Positions 1 to 8,819 of a DNA stretch of 13,734 nt are shown piece by piece (within the stretch, counting starts at the first letter, position 1; each line of letters opens with the position of its first letter). The translations under genes were made by a program, and so were the position numbers. The notes under the pieces were generated by a model, which was given only the letters and a program-made list of their open reading frames with translations, did no database searches and was not told the DNA's origin. The stretch is taken from assembly GCA_036244855.1 (NCBI GenBank), contig BQKZ01000675.1, positions 93,302-107,035 on the forward strand. The letters are read 5' to 3'. The DNA is from Temnopleurus reevesii (taxonomy: Eukaryota; Echinodermata; Echinoidea; Temnopleuroida; Temnopleuridae).

Positions 1-162
1 TCTCTCTCTCTCCCTCTTTCTTTCTTTCTTTCCCTCTCCTTTCCTTCTCCCTTTCCTTTTCCTCTTTCCCTTTTTTCTTTCTTTTCTTTTTCCCTTTCTT
101 TCTTTTTTCCTTTTCTTTTTTCCTTTCTTTTTCCTCTTTTTTTTCTTCTCTTTTCCTTTTTT
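1..162. repeat. Uninterrupted 162-nt polypyrimidine tract
   Basis: The first 162 bases contain only C and T, beginning as (TC)n and then irregular CTTT/CCTTTT blocks, with the first purine at 163. Homopurine-homopyrimidine DNA of this length can form triplex structures (established in general). It may run further left beyond the window. The same tract follows the N at 2656-2795. Confidence 0.9.
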
Positions 163-227
163 GTGCGCCCCCCTTCCGCTTACCCGGGGGGCTGGCGCCC
201 CCATAGCCCCCCCCACGGTGCGCGCCT
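163..227. repeat. C/G-run block with hairpin and G-quadruplex potential
   Basis: The block carries C6 at 168-173, G6 at 186-191, C5 at 198-202 and C8 at 207-214. GGGGGC (187-192) can pair with GCCCCC (197-202) around a TGGC loop. On the minus strand the runs G8, G5, G3 and G6 could make a quadruplex with long loops. It abuts the pyrimidine tract, so together they look like one end of a repeat family, which I cannot name. Copy 2 has the same block at 2796-2860. Confidence 0.65.
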
Positions 228-503
228 GATACCATATGTAATCGAATTACAGGCCAAGTTGAATGTCCAGTTGTTCAGTTAGTCGGTTATATTTACATCA
301 CTTTGTGAGGTGTCTGTTGGCAATCAGCCAGTCAACAGCTAACCAACCTACATGAATATAAACAAATTTGAATACAGGGTTAAATCATATGACAGAGAGC
401 AAACCTGGATGTTACAATAGCCGTTGGAGTGATACTTCATATCATATATTTTGTTTGCTTATCCTGAACTTGCTTGTTCATATGTATTCCAATGATATTC
501 CTG

Positions 504-716
504 ATATTATTACTATTATTATCATTATTATTATTATTATTATTATCATGATTATCATTATTATTATTATTATCATTATTATTATTATTATTATCATAAT
601 TATTATTATCATTATCATCATTATCATTGATATTATTGTTGCTATTATCATTCTTATCATAATCCTTACTAGAACTATTATTATTACTCTTATTTCTATT
701 TTCATTATTAGTAGTG
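504..716. repeat. (ATT)n/(ATC)n microsatellite
   Basis: About 210 bp are built mainly of ATT and ATC triplets, interrupted near both ends. The open frames over it translate to long runs of isoleucine (plus strand) or Ile/Met (minus strand), as expected of a triplet repeat, and should not be annotated as protein. A short CAT repeat follows at 736-755 and an AATGA-type repeat at 827-853. Confidence 0.92.
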
Positions 717-853
717 GCCTAGTCATAGTTGTATCACCATCATCATCATTATCACTTCTTTATATATTTCAACAATATGTTTGCAGATTTTACGGAGTGC
801 ATATTTTTCATAGTCGACCCAGCAACGGAAATGAAATTAAATGAAATGAAATG

Positions 854-1463
854 TATTTGATTTTTACTGATGGATGTCTCGTACACAATCAATTTTACAG
901 TATTGTTCACATTTGTTTATGAAGTGTATACCAGAATATTACAAGTTTTTGAGATTTATAGATCAAGAGGTGTACCTCATAACTCACAAGACGGATATTT
1001 CAAAATGTTTCAATGATCATAACTCTTTTGTGACAGTTGTTTAAGCATTACCCGCAAATGTACAAACAACGTGATGAGATAATACCATCTGTGTAATCGA
1101 TAAAGAGATGAGCGCTTGTATATATGATGTAATATTAAACTGGAGTACAAATTAAGTTATTGGCACATGGCTTCACGTACGATTCGCGCCTCAAAATTGA
1201 ATAGCTCGGGGAACAGAATCCAATTCATTAACCTTTCCTCTGATATATACTTCTGTTATCTTCATCATCCAATTGGTGCGGTCGTCTGCCGGATGATATA
1301 GAGGTTGAGATCGAGAGATGGTATAGCAGTGTTTTAATTACAACTGCCAATTTGTGGGTGATGACTGGTTTGAAATGTACCTAGATTAATCTTTCTAATT
1401 AGCGAGTGTGATTGATGAAGCCAAACGGCGACATAGCCGTGTTCCCATTGGCTATATGACTTA
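854..1463. other. AT-rich non-coding stretch, no gene seen (copy 1)
   Basis: I see no ORF of note, no tRNA-like fold and no domain in any frame. The four substitutions separating the two duplicate copies fall here (1304, 1312, 1314, 1319). Copy 2 equivalent is 3487-4096. Confidence 0.6.
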
Positions 1464-1639
1464 GAGGGTGTTGTTCAAAAGTTGCAATTGATCGCAAGTT
1501 GCGGTTGATCTGAACGCGCAAATCAAAAGCTTTGTTTCATGCACGTCTTGTTAAATGCGTATACCGTTCGCGAATGAAAATGCACATTACAATCTGCAAA
1601 GTTGCAGCTGATTTGCAGTTGATGTTGAACAACACCCCC
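1464..1639 (-). mobile_element. Harbinger-like MITE, 176 bp (element A)
   Basis: The left end reads GAGGGTGTTGTTCAAAAG and the right end TTGAACAACACCCCC, an inverted-repeat pair. The reverse complement of this element aligns along most of its length with element B at 1811-1975, so the two are one family in opposite orientation. Element A has about 11 extra bases near its right end. TTA lies directly left (1461-1463), but the matching right copy is not clear. There is no coding capacity. Placement in PIF/Harbinger rests on the G-rich ends and the TTA target, which is inference. Confidence 0.75.
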
Positions 1640-1810
1640 AAGTTTAACTCTGTTAGGCTTGACGAGACCGTTCAGATATATGCTTTTCGACCGAGCTGCG
1701 TATAGATTTTAGAGGTGCACAGTTTCCTGCAATTACGTTATATCGTTCGTTAACGTTTAAATGCCTTTTTATCGTATTTCTATATCATTCTAAATATATT
1801 ATACCTTTTA

Positions 1811-1975
1811 GGGGGTGTTGTTCAAAATAAACTGCAACTTTGCAAATTGTAACGCGCATTTTCATTCGCGCACGGTATGCGCATTTAACAAGACGCACAT
1901 AAAACAATGATTAAAATTGGCAAGTTCTGATCAACTGCAACTTGCGATCAATTGCAACTTTTGAACAACACCCCC
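1811..1975 (+). mobile_element. Harbinger-like MITE, 165 bp (element B)
   Basis: It has perfect 17-bp terminal inverted repeats (GGGGGTGTTGTTCAAAA at 1811-1827, complement at 1959-1975) and is flanked on both sides by TTA (1808-1810 and 1976-1978). A three-base TTA/TWA duplication with G-rich ends is the known signature of PIF/Harbinger DNA transposons. At 165 bp it is non-autonomous and encodes nothing. It lies about 170 bp from element A in opposite orientation, so a transcript across both could fold into long double-stranded RNA. Confidence 0.85.
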
Positions 1976-2177
1976 TTAAATTTTTAAAAAATCTGTAATT
2001 TATATACAATTCTCATACTGTTTTGTGACAAATATAATGACGTCGGTTTGGATAGAGGCACAATTCAAATATTGGTTAAAGTGAAGTAGTGTATAAGGCA
2101 AACAGGATTTTATTTTGACTGACAGTTTGTTTGGATGTGTTTTCTCAAGATTAACGATTTTGAGACTATGGGCAATC

Positions 2178-2208
2178 ATATTGTGTTATTCCATGAATAA
2201 CACAATAT
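2178..2208. repeat. Perfect 13-bp stem hairpin
   Basis: ATATTGTGTTATT (2178-2190) is the exact reverse complement of 2196-2208, with a 5-base CCATG loop. It lies in AT-rich DNA with no gene nearby. The copy-2 equivalent is 4811-4841. I assign no function. Confidence 0.8.
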
Positions 2209-2209
2209 A

Positions 2210-2420
2210 TGTATGTTTTCCCGTATGTTTTCCCTTTTATTTATTTTGTACATACCATGACTTTGATTTTTAATACGTCAATATTTATGCTTTTATATTA
2301 ACCTCATATCATATTATCTTGTGTATATCTACATATTTTGTATTGCATTATGTTTGTACTCTCATACCCCGAAAGGGGGTCGACAGAGTCAATAAAATCA
2401 ACTCAACTCAACTCAACTCA
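2210..2420 (+). mobile_element. Probable non-LTR retroposon 3' tail ending in (TCAAC)n
   Basis: The end reads CCCC-GAAA-GGGG (hairpin with GNRA-type loop, 2367-2378), then GTCGAC, AATAAA at 2391-2396, then about 4.6 units of TCAAC (2398-2420). A small stem, a polyadenylation-like hexamer and a short tandem-repeat tail is the usual 3' end of CR1/L2-like LINEs and their SINEs. The upstream limit is a guess and I see no coding remnant. The short frame over it (2338-2589) is not a gene. Copy 2 (4843-5040) is cut by the N after about two units. Confidence 0.5.
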
Positions 2421-2654
2421 TGAAAGCTACCTCATAATACTGACCTATTCAATTTATACATTGATAATGTTAAAAGTTTTTTTTTTAAATACCTATTTTC
2501 ACCTGCAAAGGGTAACTACTTCCATGGATATACCATGTGATTTTGTTCCACTTTCCACGGCGGAATGCTATGCGGGATCGAGGACCTGAGTCTGAGTTGG
2601 TGTATATATGCTACATTTTATATATGATTCAGCCAGGCAGGGTTGATGTAGGCC
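2421..2654. other. Unique sequence between copy 1 and the gap
   Basis: This is the only stretch left of 5041 that is not present twice. It is AT-rich, with a T9 run near 2480, and no gene is visible. If copy 2 is a redundant contig, this segment is what truly follows copy 1 in the genome. Confidence 0.6.
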
Positions 2655-2655
2655 N
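2655..2655. other. Assembly gap (single N) before copy 2
   Basis: A single ambiguous base separates unique sequence ending ...gatgtaggcc from the start of copy 2 in a CT-rich tract. Its position exactly at the duplication border suggests a contig join of unknown true length, not one unread base. Confidence 0.85.
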
Positions 2656-2860
2656 TCTTTCTTTCCCTCTCCTTTCCTTCTCCCTTTCCTTTTCCTCTTT
2701 CCCTTTTTTCTTTCTTTTCTTTTTCCCTTTCTTTCTTTTTTCCTTTTCTTTTTTCCTTTCTTTTTCCTCTTTTTTTTCTTCTCTTTTCCTTTTTTGTGCG
2801 CCCCCCTTCCGCTTACCCGGGGGGCTGGCGCCCCCATAGCCCCCCCCACGGTGCGCGCCT
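2656..2860. repeat. Polypyrimidine tract plus C/G-run block, copy 2
   Basis: This matches 23-227 at offset 2633: 140 nt of pure pyrimidine to 2795, then the C/G-run hairpin block. Open frames crossing it on either strand encode only Lys/Arg/Glu or Phe/Ser/Leu repeats and are not genes. Confidence 0.9.
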
Positions 2861-3136
2861 GATACCATATGTAATCGAATTACAGGCCAAGTTGAATGTC
2901 CAGTTGTTCAGTTAGTCGGTTATATTTACATCACTTTGTGAGGTGTCTGTTGGCAATCAGCCAGTCAACAGCTAACCAACCTACATGAATATAAACAAAT
3001 TTGAATACAGGGTTAAATCATATGACAGAGAGCAAACCTGGATGTTACAATAGCCGTTGGAGTGATACTTCATATCATATATTTTGTTTGCTTATCCTGA
3101 ACTTGCTTGTTCATATGTATTCCAATGATATTCCTG

Positions 3137-3349
3137 ATATTATTACTATTATTATCATTATTATTATTATTATTATTATCATGATTATCATTATTATTAT
3201 TATTATCATTATTATTATTATTATTATCATAATTATTATTATCATTATCATCATTATCATTGATATTATTGTTGCTATTATCATTCTTATCATAATCCTT
3301 ACTAGAACTATTATTATTACTCTTATTTCTATTTTCATTATTAGTAGTG
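3137..3349. repeat. (ATT)n/(ATC)n microsatellite, copy 2
   Basis: This has the same length and, as far as I can read, the same sequence as 504-716. Tracts this long usually differ between alleles or paralogues, so the exact match is itself evidence that the 2.4-kb duplication is very recent or artefactual. Confidence 0.92.
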
Positions 3350-4096
3350 GCCTAGTCATAGTTGTATCACCATCATCATCATTATCACTTCTTTATATAT
3401 TTCAACAATATGTTTGCAGATTTTACGGAGTGCATATTTTTCATAGTCGACCCAGCAACGGAAATGAAATTAAATGAAATGAAATGTATTTGATTTTTAC
3501 TGATGGATGTCTCGTACACAATCAATTTTACAGTATTGTTCACATTTGTTTATGAAGTGTATACCAGAATATTACAAGTTTTTGAGATTTATAGATCAAG
3601 AGGTGTACCTCATAACTCACAAGACGGATATTTCAAAATGTTTCAATGATCATAACTCTTTTGTGACAGTTGTTTAAGCATTACCCGCAAATGTACAAAC
3701 AACGTGATGAGATAATACCATCTGTGTAATCGATAAAGAGATGAGCGCTTGTATATATGATGTAATATTAAACTGGAGTACAAATTAAGTTATTGGCACA
3801 TGGCTTCACGTACGATTCGCGCCTCAAAATTGAATAGCTCGGGGAACAGAATCCAATTCATTAACCTTTCCTCTGATATATACTTCTGTTATCTTCATCA
3901 TCCAATTGGTGCGGTCGTCTGCCGGATGATATAGAGCTTGAGATGGGGAGAGGGTATAGCAGTGTTTTAATTACAACTGCCAATTTGTGGGTGATGACTG
4001 GTTTGAAATGTACCTAGATTAATCTTTCTAATTAGCGAGTGTGATTGATGAAGCCAAACGGCGACATAGCCGTGTTCCCATTGGCTATATGACTTA

Positions 4097-4272
4097 GAGG
4101 GTGTTGTTCAAAAGTTGCAATTGATCGCAAGTTGCGGTTGATCTGAACGCGCAAATCAAAAGCTTTGTTTCATGCACGTCTTGTTAAATGCGTATACCGT
4201 TCGCGAATGAAAATGCACATTACAATCTGCAAAGTTGCAGCTGATTTGCAGTTGATGTTGAACAACACCCCC
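4097..4272 (-). mobile_element. Harbinger-like MITE A, copy 2
   Basis: This is the same element as 1464-1639, carried along in the 2385-bp duplication at offset 2633. It does not represent an independent insertion. Confidence 0.75.
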
Positions 4273-4443
4273 AAGTTTAACTCTGTTAGGCTTGACGAGA
4301 CCGTTCAGATATATGCTTTTCGACCGAGCTGCGTATAGATTTTAGAGGTGCACAGTTTCCTGCAATTACGTTATATCGTTCGTTAACGTTTAAATGCCTT
4401 TTTATCGTATTTCTATATCATTCTAAATATATTATACCTTTTA

Positions 4444-4608
4444 GGGGGTGTTGTTCAAAATAAACTGCAACTTTGCAAATTGTAACGCGCATTTTCATTC
4501 GCGCACGGTATGCGCATTTAACAAGACGCACATAAAACAATGATTAAAATTGGCAAGTTCTGATCAACTGCAACTTGCGATCAATTGCAACTTTTGAACA
4601 ACACCCCC
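4444..4608 (+). mobile_element. Harbinger-like MITE B, copy 2
   Basis: This is the same element as 1811-1975 with its 17-bp inverted ends and TTA flanks (4441-4443 and 4609-4611), carried in the duplication and not separately inserted. Confidence 0.82.
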
Positions 4609-4810
4609 TTAAATTTTTAAAAAATCTGTAATTTATATACAATTCTCATACTGTTTTGTGACAAATATAATGACGTCGGTTTGGATAGAGGCACAATTCA
4701 AATATTGGTTAAAGTGAAGTAGTGTATAAGGCAAACAGGATTTTATTTTGACTGACAGTTTGTTTGGATGTGTTTTCTCAAGATTAACGATTTTGAGACT
4801 ATGGGCAATC

Positions 4811-4841
4811 ATATTGTGTTATTCCATGAATAACACAATAT
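4811..4841. repeat. Perfect 13-bp stem hairpin, copy 2
   Basis: This duplicates the hairpin at 2178-2208 (offset 2633), with the same stem and CCATG loop. Confidence 0.8.
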
Positions 4842-5040
4842 ATGTATGTTTTCCCGTATGTTTTCCCTTTTATTTATTTTGTACATACCATGACTTTGAT
4901 TTTTAATACGTCAATATTTATGCTTTTATATTAACCTCATATCATATTATCTTGTGTATATCTACATATTTTGTATTGCATTATGTTTGTACTCTCATAC
5001 CCCGAAAGGGGGTCGACAGAGTCAATAAAATCAACTCAAC

Positions 5041-5041
5041 N
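5041..5041. other. Assembly gap (single N) truncating the K2P exon
   Basis: A single N lies between the (TCAAC)n end of copy 2 and the first glycine codon of the channel selectivity filter. The coding sequence starts in mid-motif, so real sequence (at least the remainder of the exon and its splice acceptor) is missing here. Confidence 0.85.
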
Positions 5042-5239
5042 GGTTTCGGCGACTTGGTGCCGCATCACCAAAAGAACTTGCTTGCATGTACCTTCTTCAT
5101 TCTCCTAGGCATGGCCATAATGTCAATGTGTATCGCTCTTGCACAGGAGATGATCATACAGAAGGTAGCGTGGCTTAGTAAGAAGATTGGTGTTGCGTTT
5201 GCAAGTCGAAAGCAGAAACCTGGCGACGAGTCGTCGTAA
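5042..5239 (+). CDS. K2P potassium channel, C-terminal 65 residues (partial exon)
   Basis: The frame opens with GFGDLVP, the second pore-loop selectivity filter of two-pore-domain potassium channels, which usually reads T-I/V-G-F/L-G-D. A hydrophobic stretch at residues 13-34, with the LLGMAIMSMC core, fits the fourth transmembrane helix. A basic cytoplasmic segment with KVAWLSKKIG follows, then a short tail ending ESS and TAA at 5237-5239. K2P subunits dimerise in the plasma membrane and pass background K+ current. The M4 and post-M4 pattern resembles invertebrate TWK and KCNK18-annotated channels, but the subfamily is unsure. The N at 5041 removes the preceding Thr-Ile, and M1-P1-M2-M3 are not in the window. 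The upstream in-frame residues come from the retroposon tail and are excluded. This appears to be the terminal exon. Confidence 0.88.
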   Translation, partial: GFGDLVPHHQKNLLACTFFILLGMAIMSMCIALAQEMIIQKVAWLSKKIGVAFASRKQKPGDESS

Positions 5240-5702
5240 CACAAGAACTGACACTCTCTTTGATAACACTACCAACAAAAGTGATCGTAAAATGTTTGTG
5301 ATTTGTGTGGTGGAAAGTGGGTGTCGCTGACTAAAGAATGAAAGGCGTTGTTTTCGCAAAGCGATGCGAGGCAGACATTACATCATCGAACAGAGTGGTA
5401 AACTTATAATGACTGTTAAACAAAAATCTCTGTTACGTGATCGCAAGAGATCACTTCCGGTGATTGAACGTTTATATTCATCAGAGCTGAATCGTCCATC
5501 GCTCCTGATATTTATCAAGTGCCTCGAACAGGTCGCCTTGGCAGACGCTGTTTAAAGAATCTGGACCGCGGATATGAGAGGGCGCCTTTGAATACGAACT
5601 CGCTCATTTCCATATTTTTTCAGGATGAGAGTCGAGAAGTTTGTGTTGATCAAATAAGCCCAGTCCTGATTTAAAGAAAGTTCTCACACTCTCGGAAAAG
5701 TA
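5240..5702 (+). other. Likely 3' UTR and downstream sequence of the K2P gene
   Basis: This follows the channel stop codon. I see no splice-site-flanked coding segment, and no AATAAA until 6969; an ATTAAA variant is at 6537-6542. The true cleavage site is unknown. The 63-codon frame at 5364-5555 lacks recognisable features and is treated as chance. Confidence 0.4.
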
Positions 5703-5877
5703 TGTTGTGTGCGAGGAGCAATCAGCTATTCGAAATGATTATAAAATGCGTTATATAATGCTTCATCACATCGTTCTGAATACACAACATATTGTTTATA
5801 TGAGATGATGATGAATTATAAACAACGCAATTTCTATTCATTTTGAATAGCTGATTAAGTACCCCTCGCACGCTACA
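5703..5877. mobile_element. Imperfect palindromic element, candidate MITE (175 bp)
   Basis: The left arm 5703-5738 and right arm 5838-5877 are inverted copies. Both contain TGTWGYGTGCGAGG at the outer end and AATCAGCTATTC inside, with a few extra bases in the right arm. A second inner inverted pair, TTGTTTATA (5792-5800) and TATAAACAA (5817-5825), sits within. TA occurs at 5701-5702 and TTA at 5878-5880, so a TA-type target is possible but not proven. It has no coding capacity. Confidence 0.6.
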
Positions 5878-5880
5878 TTA

Positions 5881-7070
5881 ATTCAAATTTGAATATTTTG
5901 AGAGTGCAATGCGGGGTATCCGTAGCGCTTCCGACATTGCCTGAGCAGCCGCAATTGTCTCCGGAGCAATCCGGCCAAGGAAATAGATATGGTTTGTGCT
6001 GTAAAACATGTCACGTTTTGGAGCACAGTGCAGCGACCTCTAATTCCCGTGCTCCAGAATCTTTAAATGACAAACATCAACGGTCTTGTTGGTCAACTAG
6101 TTCAAATCAACGGACACAACTATATTATATTGATTGATTGGTTAACAAATTGAACACAAAAACGAGAGATTTAAACGTTTTCTACGTGTCTACGTGTATG
6201 TTAATTCATTGTGCCCAGTGCCGATAGACATGTCTCTATGTGGCGTAATTCTAGATAATATATTAAGACTGCAATGGCTCCTACAACGAAACAATTTTGA
6301 AATAAGATATTTGTGTCAGATCATGATATTCGTTGCAATATGACATTAGACATAAGTCATGCCACTCTTACATATGGAATATGTAAACGTTTTGATGTAT
6401 ATGTTCTGACTCTCACATTTTAAATGTTTTGGTTAACATTATAATCCATTGCGTTGGTTTTCTTCAGAAAGAAATGAATTTTCAAGGGTGGTAAAAACCA
6501 TCACCATAGAAAACCGATAAAGTTGTACTCTGCGCCATTAAAACATCCACCATTGCTTATTTCATTACTGATGGCACTTGTAAGGGCCTCTATGCACCTC
6601 TTGGATTGTCTGTAGTTTGGTGCATGTTCGTTGACTTTTTCTGATGGGAGGCCTAGATGATAGGAAAATATCTGCAAGCATCAACGATTCTTTCCACAGC
6701 TGCAGTGATAGAGACATTCGAATGATGGAGAGGCTCAGCATAATGTGAATTTTGTACTTTTTTGACTGATTCAATAGTCGAACGACAAGAGCATTTTGTG
6801 ACTAAACATTCTGACATGAATATTCGACAACAGGATGCTCTGAAGGGTGCTATAAGTCGATTCAAAATTCATTTTCATGAAGATTATGAGTGATTGAGTT
6901 ATATCAACTTCAGCAACTTATGAAACTATTCAGAATTCCATGTTGGAGATAGGATCGCATCTTATATCAATAAATGTCAAAACTTAATGTTCTAAGTGAT
7001 GGAGAGAGTGGTAAATCCCAGTAAAGATTATGGTGCATCTACTTACAAATTCAAGCGATTGGAAAAAGAT
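5881..7070. other. AT-rich stretch, no gene recognised
   Basis: Small frames at 5889-6137 (plus), 6565-6774 and 6653-6865 (minus) lack domains, membrane segments or a credible exon context. Minor structures seen are a direct repeat TCTACGTG at 6181-6197 and an 8-bp stem hairpin TTACATAT/ATATGTAA at 6368-6386. Confidence 0.5.
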
Positions 7071-7074
7071 AAAA

Positions 7075-7133
7075 ACATTCGTGTGTGCGTTTGTCGGTTT
7101 GTGCGTGTGTTTTAGCATATGGATGCGTGGTTG

Positions 7134-7165
<32 letters not shown>

Positions 7166-7235
7166 CTGTGTGTCTGTCTGTTTGTGTAAGGGAGAGAGAT
7201 GAATAAAGAGATAGAGAAAGAGAGAGGAAGCAAGA
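7075..7235. repeat. (GT)n microsatellite followed by GA-rich tract
   Basis: GT repeats dominate from about 7079, are near-perfect at 7135-7165, and decay to TCTG units by 7186. A GA-rich tract follows to about 7230. The minus-strand frames crossing it encode Thr-His repeats and are artefacts. Confidence 0.9.
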
Positions 7236-8664
7236 GCTAGCTAAAGTCGACCTCAGAGACAAAAGTAAATAGCTATTCCTCTCTTTCTATCTGTCTGCTC
7301 GATTTGTGCTGCTCCTTTTGAAAGTCTAGAGTGGTCACTTAATAATTTATTCATTGTAATACTAAGTATTGCCGCATATATGTATGTATACTATTGAACA
7401 CATGTATATTGGCAAGTTGAAAATAATCATTGATAACAATATCTCAAATGTTGCAATGAGTGTGTAAAAAAAAATCGATTTTATACCATTTTTCTTTCCA
7501 AAGAATGTGTGTGTTGCATTTTCGCTTTCTCACTTTTATTTTGCCTGATTCGAATGACGCACTTTGATAGTAGAATTGTGTTATCGTGGTATTTAAACAA
7601 ACCACAAGAAAGCTCCATCTTTATTCAACATGTTCAAGTAACATGGTAATTAACAAAAAGGTCTTCAGATGCTGGATCTAACTTTGCGCGGGTTGTAAGT
7701 ACGTATAAAAAAAAAAGAAGTTGGTGATTACGGTATTCAACCAAAAGTTGTGTGAAAATTATTTGTTTCTCTTTTATTCAAGAGTTTGGCATACAAGGAC
7801 TTTCACTTGCTACAATATAAAAGCTTACAAGGAAAAATAGTATCATAATGGAAGTCGGTATATACACAGATTGAGAGTCTGTTTATATTAAATTCTTTCA
7901 CAATGAACTTTGGTTTATGCCCACCACTTTTTCTGTCATGAGATATAGATCTTGATGATGATCTTTCTAACAAAACAATTTGCTGGAACATTTCACTATT
8001 ATTGATTGAAAATTGAAAAGGAAATTGACTTGTAAAATCATTTTCACTCGATTGAGGGAAAATAGGGATACAATAATGCTAAAATTTGTCACTCAGATTC
8101 TCTCTTGAGAGACATCACATTTTGAAAACAATTCAAATCCATGACACTTTTGTGCAATGAAAACTTACACTATTGCATGCTTATGATCACGTATAAATTT
8201 TATATATTTCATTTGCAGAGCCGCACACGTGATCTTATAATATTCCATATACAAAAAGCATGATATCTATTAATTAACCAAATTGGTTTAACAACTTTGG
8301 TACAGTTCCTTGTTTTATCTAATTTTGATAAGTTATATTTCATTTAAACTTTGTATACGTGACTGTCTTAATAATTGTAATTTTATTTTAGGGACTATGA
8401 GGTATGAGTCTTTAAAAAAATTGATTCAGTTATTTCGAATCGATGTGTCGAAAATATGAAGGAATTTTGTACTGGAATAAATACTTAATCATGTAAATAG
8501 TTGCCATTGTTTTCAGTTTTTCACATCGTTTTAATTTTGCATTCAATTATGAAATGAAACTGACAGCACATAATGCTTGATTTAAAATAAAAAGCAATCA
8601 AAAAGTTTAAAAGAGTTGTGTATTTTTCCTTTGCCGTCAGTAACTGTAGCACTCACACTTTATT
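7236..8664. other. AT-rich stretch, no gene recognised
   Basis: There is no ORF beyond about 60 codons with any recognisable content. A short inverted pair GATCACGT (8186-8193) and ACGTGATC (8227-8234) is present, with a possible ttgcag acceptor-like string between the arms. Several short poly-A runs occur, for example near 7467 and 7708. Confidence 0.5.
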
Positions 8665-8674
8665 GATCTTACCC

Positions 8675-8819
8675 TAGTCTGCAAGCACAGACCCTAGGCT
8701 TTCGGTGTGTACACCCAGCATTGCCTCATCAATCCTCAGATTTGTGTGTGTGTGTTTGTGTATCCTTATATGCTTGAGGAGGCAATGCTACAAAGCCTAG
8801 GGTCTGTGTTTGCAGACTA
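8675..8819. mobile_element. Fold-back element with 9-bp TSD (145 bp)
   Basis: The 28-bp arms at 8675-8702 and 8792-8819 are inverted copies with a single mismatch (which would be a G-U pair in RNA). An inner pair of 11-bp arms (AGCATTGCCTC, 8717-8727, with 8779-8789) extends the stem, and a GT microsatellite forms the loop. The element is flanked by perfect direct repeats ATCTTACCC at 8666-8674 and 8820-8828. Inverted ends with a 9-bp duplication fit a non-autonomous DNA transposon. Nine bases is usual for Mutator-like elements, but the superfamily is only an inference. Confidence 0.8.

Larger units (their letters stand above)
23..2407. repeat. Direct duplication, copy 1 (2385 bp)
   Basis: Every block here reappears at +2633 in 2656-5040. 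Reading the two side by side I find only four substitutions, all within 1304-1319. The microsatellites, hairpins and MITEs are otherwise the same in both copies, including the fast-mutating ATT tract. This copy runs on into unique sequence (2408-2654) before the N at 2655. Such identity, with copy 2 bounded by Ns, points to a redundant contig. A very recent real tandem duplication is the alternative. Confidence 0.95.
2656..5040. repeat. Direct duplication, copy 2 (2385 bp, bounded by Ns)
   Basis: This is the second copy of 23-2407 at constant offset 2633. It starts immediately after the N at 2655, inside the pyrimidine tract, and stops immediately before the N at 5041, inside the (TCAAC)n tail. 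Both ends therefore lie in simple repeats where contigs typically break. The four differences from copy 1 are at 3937, 3945, 3947 and 3952. It is probably a separate contig, perhaps allelic, placed next to its own homologue. Confidence 0.95.

Noticed and set aside
368..844. 158-codon plus-strand frame and its repeat at 3001-3477
   Set aside because: The centre is pure isoleucine from the ATT microsatellite, the flanks have no domain, and the second is just the duplicated copy.
2537..2868. Lys/Arg- or Phe/Ser-rich frames across the N at 2655
   Set aside because: They are products of the pyrimidine tract and cross an assembly gap.
4952..5041. N-terminal extension of the K2P frame upstream of the N
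   Set aside because: It is encoded by the retroposon tail and (TCAAC)n of copy 2. The frame runs across an N gap, and the real Thr-Ile of the filter is missing.
6226..6235. AGACATGTCT palindrome matching a p53-type half-site
   Set aside because: A lone 10-bp match is expected by chance in 13 kb, and no second half-site is adjacent.
6565..6865. Two overlapping minus-strand frames (69 and 70 codons)
   Set aside because: No domain, no homology I recognise and no convincing exon borders. The cysteine-containing 70-codon frame could merit a translated search but is not supported here.
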